In this document: positions 8,805 to 20,800 of the stretch, piece by piece
Layout of the letters: every line of letters starts with the position of its first letter
Numbering within the stretch: the stretch's first letter is position 1
From: Culex pipiens pallens
Taxonomy: Eukaryota > Arthropoda > Insecta > Diptera > Culicidae
Assembly: GCF_016801865.2 (NCBI RefSeq)
Contig: NC_068938.1
Location: 190,260,476 to 190,324,475 of the forward strand
Direction: 5' to 3'
DNA length: 64,000 bases
Notes under the pieces: generated by a model
The model's input: the letters and a program-made list of their open reading frames with translations, nothing else
Databases searched by the model: none
What the model was told of the DNA's origin: nothing
Program-made: the position numbers and the translations under genes

Positions 8805-11800
8805 ATGAAGGACAACACTCCGCCACATTCGCCGTACGAGCTGAACCAGGACGGGGATGACGACGACGACGAGCTGATTTACGTCGGCGATGCCGACGAG
8901 GTGCTGGACCAGTGGGAAGCCGAAATGAACGGTGAGTTGTTTGGAACTTTAGGGGTGACCTGTTGAGTTTCCTAAACATCGATATCTTTTTAAGCGGCTG
9001 GTTCCGACGACGACGACGATGAGGATGGTGAGGGCGCCGGTGGCATTGCCGACGATGAGGATGACGAGCTGGAAAATGTCCCCGAGCGGGACGACGCCGC
9101 GGTCACATTTACTTTGCATGGTGCGCCGGTATTCAGTGCATCGTTGCATCCCACGGAAGATTTGGCCGTGTCCGGTGGGGAAGATGACCGAGCGTTCGTG
9201 TGGAACACGACCACAGGAGAGCGGGTATTTGAAGTTACCGGACATTCCGATTCGGTCATCGCTAGTGAGTTCAGCTACGATGGCGTTTACGTGGCAACTG
9301 GAGATATTGCGGGACAGATTCAGGTCTTCAAGGTCACCCAGGAGTACAAGAAGGTGTGGGAGTTTACGATGGGCGACATGTGCTGGATGAAGTGGCACTT
9401 TGGAGCGCACGTTCTGCTGGCTGGGGCCGATTCTGGAGAAATTTACGTGTGGCGAATACCGTCCGGCGATTGCAAGGTTCTGCAGGGCTTCGGAGAAAAG
9501 TGTGAAGTCGGAAAGATTACCCTGGACGGTAAGAAGATTGCCGCCGGGTACGGCAACGGTGCCTTCAAGCTGTGGGACATTAAAAACAACGCGCCGACGG
9601 TGGATCTGGCGCCCAACGAAACGACCGGCCACACGAGCAACATTACCTGTATGGCCGTTGACCGGGACGGTCAGCTTATAATAACCGGGAGTGAAAACGG
9701 AAAAGTGGTCCTTATTGCGCCATCCGGACCCGTGGGAACTTTGCAGGCTGCGTCGGAGGCTTCCGTAGAGGCGGTGCTCATCGACAGTCCGGACTTTGAG
9801 GTGAAGGTGGCGGCGACCGGAACCGTGAACGGACAGGTCACCATTTGGGATGTGGGCAGACAGACGGCGCGTGTGGAGTGTGAGGATTCGAACAGGACGG
9901 GAGTGACGAGGTGAGTGATGTTTTGACGTTGGACTTTCTCTTTGTCGATTTTTTTGCTGGTTCGGTAGAAAAATTGGCTGTCTTGGCGGCTTTCTCAGCT
10001 GATACAAATGTGTTGTCAGAGTCATTCATGAAATCTCGATTAAATTTAAAAAAGGTATTATCTGCATAGGAAACCCTTAGCACAAAAGTTGTTTTGAAAA
10101 TTCACTGTAGAAATATGTTCAAAAATAAAAAATACAAATATGCAAAAAAAACAAAAACACAAAAATACAAAAACACAAAAATACAAAAATGAAAAAAATG
10201 ACAAAAATGACAAAAATGACACAAAAATGACAAAAATGACAAAAATGACAAAAATGACAAAAATGACAAAAATGACAAAAATGACAAAAATTACAAAAAT
10301 GACAAAAATGACAAAAATGACAAAAATGACAAAAATGACAAAAATGACAAAAATGACAAAAATGACAAAAATGACAAAAATGACAAAAATGACAAAAATG
10401 ACAAAAATGACAAAAATGACAAAAATGACAAAAATGACAAAAATGACTAAAATGACTAAAATGACTAAAATGACTAAAATGACTAAAATGACTAAAATGA
10501 CTAAAATGACTAAAATGACTAAAATGACTAAAATGACAAAAATGACAAAAATGACAAAAATGACAAAAATGACAAAAATGACAAAAATGACAAAAATGAC
10601 AAAAATGACAAAAATGACAAAAATGACAAAAATGACAAAAATGACTAAAATGACTAAATCTAATCTAATCAAACAAAAATGACAAAAATGACAAAAATGA
10701 CAAAAATGACAAAAATGACAAAAATGACTAAAATGACAAAAATGACAAAAATGACAAAAATGACAAAAATGACAAAAATGACAAAAATTACAAAAATGAC
10801 AAAAATGACAAAAATGACAAAAATGACAACAATGACAAAAATGACAAAAATGACAAAAATGACAAAAATGACAAAAATGACAAAAATGACAAAAATGACA
10901 AAAATGACAAAAATGACAAAAATGACAAAAATGACAAAAATGACAAAAATGACAAAAATGACAAAAATGACAAAAATGACAAAAATGACAAAAATGACAA
11001 AAATGACAAAAATGACTAAAATGACTAAAATGACTAAAATGACTAAAATGACTAAAATGACTAGAATGACTAAAATGACTAAAATGACTAAAATGACTAA
11101 AATGACAAAAATGACAAAAATGACTAAAATGACTAAAATGACTAAATCTAATCTAATCTAATCTAATCAGACCCTAGCGCAGCCAATCTTTCGAAGGGAT
11201 GCTGGAGAGTGCCTTAGGTTAGATGACGCCTAGCACTCTTCTTGTCATTTATTAACATTTGTAGTGCGCCATTGCATCGAAAATGCATTGAAACATCACA
11301 AGTGTTAAAGCGGCCAGGCCTACTGCGTAAACCGTATCGCAGAGATGACTCATAATTGGGTTGAGTTTGAGCACAGATTGTGCGAACAACAACACAATTC
11401 TGAATCGACAGGGGAGGAAGAAGCGTGGGGACACACCACCATACGCTCCGAGATTTTGGTTGTATTCGTTGGGAGCACCATGCTAAGAAGGTTTGGTACT
11501 CCGGGACCCTCTGGGATGGGACATTTTATTTCCACGAATGCCCTGGACACTATTTGCCGTGGTTATAGCGCCATAACTCGCTCTCTGTAACAGTATTCCT
11601 AATTCCAGTCCAAGCTTACCAAGTCGTCATGGCCTAGTGGTTAGCATTTTTGCTTACCAACCCAAAGGACGGAGCATCGAACCCCGCCTCGAGCGACTTT
11701 GATTTTTCGTTCATATTCATCATTTCAAATTCTGTGTACTTAACATTCTCGTTGGGAGCAGATGGGAATCGAACCCAGAACCATTCGCTTACAAAGCGAA

Positions 11801-14800
11801 CACCGTAACCAGTCAACCACGGCCGCTCCTCTAAAATGACTAAAATGACTAAAATGTCTTTTGGATTATGGTTTATAATGGTAATGTTTTTACTTTTTGG
11901 ACTGTTATTGGTATATATATGGTACTTTTATGGTACAAATGTTTTGGTATCTTTTACGGTTTGGGTCTTTTTGGTATTTTTGGTCTTTTTGGTTTTTTTG
12001 GTCATTTTTGGTATTATCTTGGTCTTTTTGGTATTTTTGGTATTTATTTGGTCATTTTTGGTATTTTTTTTGGTAATTTTTGTAATTTTTGTAATTTTTG
12101 TAATTTTTGTAATTTTTGTATTTTCTGTAATTTTTGTAATTTTTGTAATTTTTGTAATTTTTGTAATTTTTGTAATTTTTGTAATTTTTGTAATTTTTGT
12201 AATTTTTGTAATTTTTGTAATTTTTGTAATTTTTGTAATTTTTGTAATTTTTGTAATTTTTGTAATTTTTGTAATTTTTGTAATTTTTGTAATTTTTGTA
12301 ATTTTTGTAATTTTTGTAATTTTTGTAATTTTTGTAATTTTTGTAATTTTTGTAATTTTTGTAATTTTTGTAATTTTTGTAATTTTTGTAATTTTTGTAA
12401 TTTTTGTAATTTTTGTAATTTTTGTAATTTTTGTAATTTTTGTAATTTTTGTAATTTTTGTAATTTTTGTAATTTTTGTAATTTTTGTAATTTTTGTAAT
12501 TTTTGTAATTTTTGTAATTTTTGTAATTTTTGTAATTTTTGTAATTTTTGTATTTTTGTAATTTTTGTAATTTTTGTAATTTTTGTAATTTTTGTAATTT
12601 TTGTAATTTTTGTAATTTTTGTAATTTTTGTAATTTTTGTAATTTTTGTAATTTTTGTAATTTTTGTAATTTTTGTAATTTTTGTAATTTTTGTAATTTT
12701 TGTAATTTTTGTAATTTTTGTAATTTTTGTAATTTTTGTAATTTTTGTATTTTTTGTATTTTTGTATTTTTTGTATTTTTGGTATTTTTGGTATTTTTGT
12801 TATTTTTGGTATTTTTGTATTTTTGGTATTTTTTGTTTTTTTTATTTTTGTATTTTTTGTATTTTTGTATTTTGGTATTTTTGTATTTTTGTATTTTTGT
12901 ATTTTTGTATTTTTGTATTTTTGTATTTTTGTATTTTTGTATTTTTGTATTTTTGTATTTTTGTATTTTTGTATTTTTGTATTTTTGTATTTTTGTATTT
13001 TTGTATTTTTGTATTTTTGTATTTTTGTATTTTTGTATTTTTGGTATTTTTTATTCTTGTATTTTTGTATTTTTGTATTTTTGTATTTTTGTATTTTTGT
13101 ATTTTTGTATTTTTGTATTTTTGTATTTTTGTATTTTTGTATTTTTGTATTTTTGTATTTTTGTATTTTTGTATTTTTGTATTTTTGTATTTTTGTCATT
13201 ATATGTCTATTTTGACATATTATTCATGGTTAAAAAATTACAAAAAAATTACAAAAAAATACAAAATTACAAAAATTACAAAAATTACAAAAATTACAAA
13301 AATTACAAAAATTACAAAAATTACAAAAATTACAAAAATTACAAAAATGACAAAAATGACAAAAATGACAAAAATGACAAAAATGACAAAAATGACAAAA
13401 ATGACAAAAATGACAAAAATGACAAAAATGACAAAAATGACAAAAATGACAAAAATTACAAAAATTACAAAAATTACAAAAATTACAAAAATTACAAAAA
13501 TTACAAAAATTACAAAAATTACAAAAATTACAAAAATTACAAAAATTACAAAAATTACAAAAATTACAAAAATTACAAAAATTACAAAAATTACAAAAAT
13601 TACAAAAATTACAAAAATTACAAAAATTACAAAAATTACAAAAATTACAAAAATTACAAAAATTACAAAAAATTACAAAAATTACAAAAATCACAAAAAT
13701 TACAAAAATTACAAAAATTACAAAAATAACAAAAATTACAAAAATTACAAAAATTACAAAAATTACAAAAATTACAAAAATTACAAAAATTACAAAAATT
13801 ACAAAAATTACAAAAATTACAAAAATTACAAAAATTACAAAAATTACAAAAATTACAAAAATTACAAAAATTACAAAAATTACAAAAATTACAAAAATTA
13901 CAAAAATTACAAAAATTACAAAAATGACAAAAATGACAAAAATGACAAAAATGACAAAAATGACAAAAATGACAAAAATGACAAAAATGACAAAAATGAC
14001 ATAAATGGCAAAAAATGACAAAAATGACAAAAATGACAACAATGACAAAAATTACAAAAATTACAAAAATTACAAAAATTACAAAAATTACAAAAATTAC
14101 AAAAATTACAAAAATTACAAAAATTACAAAAATTACAAAAATTACAAAAATTACAAAAATTACAAAAATTACAAAAATTACAAAAATTACAAAAATTACA
14201 AAAATTACAAAAATTACAAAAATTACAAAAATTACAAAAATTACAAAAATTACAAAAATTACAAAAATTACAAAAATTACAAAAATTACAAAAATTACAA
14301 AAATTACAAAAATTACAAAAATGACAAAAATGACAAAAATGACAAAAAATACAAATATGACAAATATGACAAAAATGACATAAATGGCAAAAAATGACAA
14401 AAATGACAAAAATGACAACAATGACAAAAATTACAAAAATTACAAAAATTACAAAAATTACAAAAATTACAAAAATTACAAAAATTACAAAAATTACAAA
14501 AATTACAAAAATTACAAAAATTACAAAAATTACAAAAATTACAAAAATTACAAAAATTACAAAAATTACAAAAATTACAAAAATTACAAAAATTACAAAA
14601 ATTACAAAAATTACAAAAATTACAAAAATTACAAAAATTACAAAAATTACAAAAATTACAAAAATTACAAAAATTACAAAAATTACAAAAATTACAAAAA
14701 TTACAAAAATTACAAAAATTACAAAAATTACAAAAATTACAAAAATCACAAATATTACAAAAATTACAAAAATTACAAAAATTACAAAAATTACAAAAAT

Positions 14801-17800
14801 TACAAAAATTACAAAAATTACAAAAATTACAAAAATTACAAAAATTACAAAAATTACAAAAATTACAAAAATTACAAAAATTACAAAAATTACAAAAATT
14901 ACAAAAATTACAAAAATTACAAAAATTACAAAAATTACAAAAATGACAAAAATGACAAAAATGACAAAAATGACAAAAATGACAAAAATGACAAAAATGA
15001 CAAAAATGACAAAAATGACAAAAATGACAAAAATGACAAAAATGACATAAATGGCAAAAAATGACAAAAATGACAAAAATGACAACAATGACAAAAATTA
15101 CAAAAATTACAAAAATTACAAAAATTACAAAAATTACAAAAATTACAAAAATTACAAAAATTACAAAAATTACAAAAATTACAAAAATTACAAAAATTAC
15201 AAAAATTACAAAAATTACAAAAATTACAAAAATTACAAAAATTACAAAAATTACAAAAATTACAAAAATTACAAAAATTACAAAAATTACAAAAATTACA
15301 AAAATTACAAAAATTACAAAAATTACAAAAATTACAAAAATTACAAAAATTACTAAAATTACTAAAAAAATTACAAAAATTACAAAAATTACAAAAATTA
15401 CAAAAATTACAAAAATTACAAAAATTACAAAAATTACAAAAATTACAAAAATTACAAAAATTACAAAAATTACAAAAATTACAAAAATTACAAAAATTAC
15501 AAAAATTACAAAAATTACAAAAATTACAAAAATTACAAAAATTACAAAAATTACAAAAATTACAAAAATTACAAAAATTACAAAAATTACAAAAATTACA
15601 AAAATGACAAAAATGACAAAAATGACAAAAATGACAAAAATGACAAAAATGACAAAAATGACAAAAATGACAAAAATGACATAAATGGCAAAAAATGACA
15701 AAAATGACAAAAATGACAACAATGACAAAAATTACAAAAATTACAAAAATTACAAAAATTACAAAAATTACAAAAATTACAAAAATTACAAAAATTACAA
15801 AAATTACAAAAATTACAAAAATTACAAAAATTACAAAAATTACAAAAATTACAAAAATTACAAAAATTACAAAAATTACAAAAATTACAAAAATTACAAA
15901 AATTACAAAAATTACAAAAATTACAAAAATTACAAAAATTACAAAAATTACAAAAATTACAAAAATTACAAAAATGACAAAAATGACAAAAATGACAAAA
16001 ATGACAAAAAATACAAATATGACAAATATGACAAAAATGACATAAATGGCAAAAAATGACAAAAATGACAAAAATGACAACAATGACAAAAATTACAAAA
16101 ATTACAAAAATTACAAAAATTACAAAAATTACAAAAATTACAAAAATTACAAAAATTACAAAAATTACAAAAATTACAAAAATTACAAAAATTACAAAAA
16201 TTACAAAAATTACAAAAATTAAAAAAATTACAAAAATTACAAAAATTACAAAAATTACAAAAATTACAAAAATTACAAAAATTACAAAAATTACAAAAAT
16301 TACAAAAATTACAAAAATTACAAAAATTACAAAAATTACAAAAATTACAAAAATTACAAAAATTACAAAAATTACAAAAATTACAAAAATTACAAAAATT
16401 ACAAAAATTACAAAAATCACAAATATTACAAAAATTACAAAAATTACAAAAATTACAAAAATTACAAAAATTACAAAAATTACAAAAATTACAAAAATTA
16501 CAAAAATTACAAAAATTACAAAAATTACAAAAATTACAAAAATTACAAAAATTACAAAAATTACAAAAATTACAAAAATTACAAAAATTACAAAAATTAC
16601 AAAAATGACAAAAATGACAAAAATGACAAAAATGACAAAAATGACAAAAATGACAAAAATGACAAAAATGACAAAAATGACAAAAATGACAAAAATGACA
16701 TAAATGGCAAAAAATGACAAAAATGACAAAAATGACAACAATGACAAAAATTACAAAAATTACAAAAATTACAAAAATTACAAAAATTACAAAAATTACA
16801 AAAATTACAAAAATTACAAAAATTACAAAAATTACAAAAATTACAAAAATTACAAAAATTACAAAAATTACAAAAATTACAAAAATTACAAAAATTACAA
16901 AAATTACAAAAATTACAAAAATTACAAAAATTACAAAAATTACAAAAATTACAAAAATTACAAAAATTACAAAAATTACAAAAATTACAAAAATTACAAA
17001 AATTACAAAAATTACTAAAATTACTAAAATTACTAAAATTACTAAAATTACTAAAATTACTAAAATTACTAAAATTACTAAAATTACTAAAATTACTAAA
17101 ATTACTAAAATTACTAAAATTACAAAAATTACAAAAATTACTAAAATTACTAAAATTACTAAAATTACAAAAATTACAAAAATTACAAAAATTACAAAAA
17201 TTACAAAAATTACAAAAATTACAAAAATTACAAAAATTACAAAAATTACAAAAATTACAAAAATTACAAAAATTACAAAAATGACAAAAATGACAAAAAT
17301 GACAAAAAATGACAAAAATGACAAAAATGACATAAATGGCAAAAAATGACAAAAATGACAAAAATGACAACAATGACAAAAATTACAAAAATTACAAAAA
17401 TTACAAAAATTACAAAAATTACAAAAATTACAAAAATTACAAAAATTACAAAAATTACAAAAATTACAAAAATTACAAAAATTACAAAAATTACAAAAAT
17501 TACAAAAATTACAAAAATTACAAAAATTACAAAAATTACAAAAATTACAAAAATTACAAAAATTACAAAAATTACAAAAATTACAAAAATTACAAAAATT
17601 ACAAAAATTACAAAAATTACAAAAATTACAAAAATTACAAAAATTACAAAAATTACAAAAATTACAAAAATTACAAAAATTACAAAAATTACAAAAATTA
17701 CAAAAATTACAAAAATTACAAAAATTACAAAAATTACAAAAATTACAAAAATTACAAAAATTACAAAAATTACAAAAATTACAAAAATTACAAAAATTAC

Positions 17801-20800
17801 AAAAATTACAAAAATTACAAAAATTACAAAAAATACAAAAATTACAAAAATTACAAAAATTACAAAAATTACAAAAATTACAAAAATTACAAAAATTACA
17901 AAAATTACAAAAATGACAAAAATGACAAAAATGACAAAAAATACAAATATGACAAATATGACAAAAATTACAAAAATTACAAAAATTACAAAAATTACAA
18001 AAATTACAAAAATTACAAAAATTACAAAAATTACAAAAATTACAAAAATTACAAAAATTACAAAAATTACAAAAATTACAAAAATTACAAAAATTACAAA
18101 AATTACAAAAATTACAAAAATTACAAAAATTACAAAAATTACAAAAATTACAAAAATTACAAAAATTACAAAAATTACAAAAATTACAAAAATTACAAAA
18201 ATTACAAAAATTACAAAAATTACAAAAATTACAAAAATTACAAAAATTACAAAAATTACAAAAATTACAAAAATTACAAAAATTACAAAAATGACAAAAA
18301 TGACAAAAAATACAAATATGACAAATATGACAAAAATGACATAAATGGCAAAAAATGACAAAAATGACAAAAATGACAACAATGACAAAAATTACAAAAA
18401 TTACAAAAATTACAAAAATTACAACAATGACAAAAATTACAAAAATTACAAAAATTACAAAAATTACAAAAATTACAAAAATTACAAAAATTACAAAAAT
18501 TACAAAAATTACAAAAATTACAAAAATTACAAAAATTACAAAAATTACAAAAATTACTAAAATTACTAAAATTACTAAAATTACTAAAACTACTAAAATT
18601 ACTAAAATTACTAAAATTACTAAAATTACAAAAATTACAAAAATTACAAAAATTACAAAAATTACAAAAATTACAAAAATTACAAAAATTACAAAAATTA
18701 CAAAAATTACAAAAATTACAAAAATTACAAAAATTACAAAAATTACAAAAATTACAAAAATTACAAAAATTACAAAAATTACAAAAATTACAAAAATTAC
18801 AAAAATTACAAAAATTACAAAAATGACAAAAATGACAAAAAATACAAATATGACAAATATGACAAAAATGACATAAATGGCAAAAAATGACAAAAATGAC
18901 AAAAATGACAACAATGACAAAAATTACAAAAATTACAAAAATTACAAAAATTACAACAATGACAAAAATTACAAAAATTACAAAAATTACAAAAATTACA
19001 AAAATTACAAAAATTACAAAAATTACAAAAATTACAAAAATTACAAAAATTACAAAAATTACAAAAATTACAAAAATTACAAAAATTACAAAAATTACAA
19101 AAATTACAAAAATTACAAAAATTACAAAAATTACAAAAATTACAAAAATTACAAAAATTACAAAAATTACAAAAATTACAAAAATTACAAAAATTACAAA
19201 AATTACAAAAATTACAAAAATTACAAAAATTACAAAAATTACAAAAATTACAAAAATTACAAAAATTACAAAAATTACAAAAATTACAAAAATTACAAAA
19301 ATAACAAAAATTACAAAAATTACAAAAATTACAAAAATTACAAAAATTACAAAAATTACAAAAATTACAAAAATTACAAAAATTACAAAAATTACAAAAA
19401 TTACAAAAATGACAAAAATGACAAAAATGACAAAAAATACAAATATGACAAATATGACAAAAATGACATAAATGGCAAAAAATGACAAAAATGACAAAAA
19501 TGACAACAATGACAAAAATTACAAAAATTACAAAAATTACAAAAATTACAAAAATTACAAAAATTACAAAAATTACAAAAATTACAAAAATTACAAAAAT
19601 TACAAAAATTACAAAAATTACAAAAATTACAAAAATTACAAAAATTACAAAAATTACAAAAATTACAAAAATTACAAAAATTACAAAAATTACAAAAATT
19701 ACAAAAATTACAAAAATTACAAAAATTACAAAAATTACAAAAATTACAAAAAATACAAAAATTACAAAAATCACAAAAATTACAAAAATTACAAAAATAA
19801 CAAAAATAACAAAAATTACAAAAATTACAAAAATTACAAAAATTACAAAAATTACAAAAATTACAAAAATTACAAAAATTACAAAAATTACAAAAATTAC
19901 AAAAATTACAAAAATTACAAAAATTACAAAAATTACAAAAATTACAAAAATTACAAAAATGACAAAAATGACAAAAATGACAAAAATGACAAAAATGACA
20001 AAAATGACAAAAATGACAAAAATGACATAAATGGCAAAAAATGACAAAAATGACAAAAATGACAACAATGACAAAAATTACAAAAATTACAAAAAATTAC
20101 AAAAATTACAAAAATTACAAAAATTACAAAAATTACAAAAATTACAAAAATTACAAAAATTACAAAAATTACAAAAATTACAAAAATTACAAAAATTACA
20201 AAAATTACAAAAATTACAAAAATTACAAAAATTACAAAAATTACAAAAATTACAAAAATTACAAAAATTACAAAAATTACAAAAATTACAAAAATTACAA
20301 AAATTACAAAAATTACAAAAATTACAAAAATTACAAAAATTACAAAAATTACAAAAATTACAAAAATTACAAAAATTACAAAAATTACAAAAATTACAAA
20401 AATTACAAAAATTACAAAAATTACAAAAATTACAAAAATTACAAAAATTACAAAAATTACAAAAATTACAAAAATTACAAAAATTACAAAAATTACTAAA
20501 ATTACAAAAATTACAAAAATTACAAAAATTACTAAAATTACTAAAATTACAAAAATTACAAAAATTACAAAAATTACAAAAATTACAAAAATTACAAAAA
20601 TTCCAAAAATTACAAAAATTACAAAAATTACAAAAATTACAAAAATTACAAAAATTACAAAAATTACAAAAATTACAAAAATTACAAAAATTACAAAAAT
20701 TACAAAAATTACAAAAATTACAAAAATTACAAAAATGACAAAAATGACAAAAATGACAAAAAATGACAAAAATGACAAAAATGACATAAATGGCAAAAAA

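Noticed and set aside
8949..10025. 358-codon minus-strand frame over AAMP exon 2
   Set aside because: Antisense shadow of a conserved WD40 exon; it shows no family features and crosses the splice donor.
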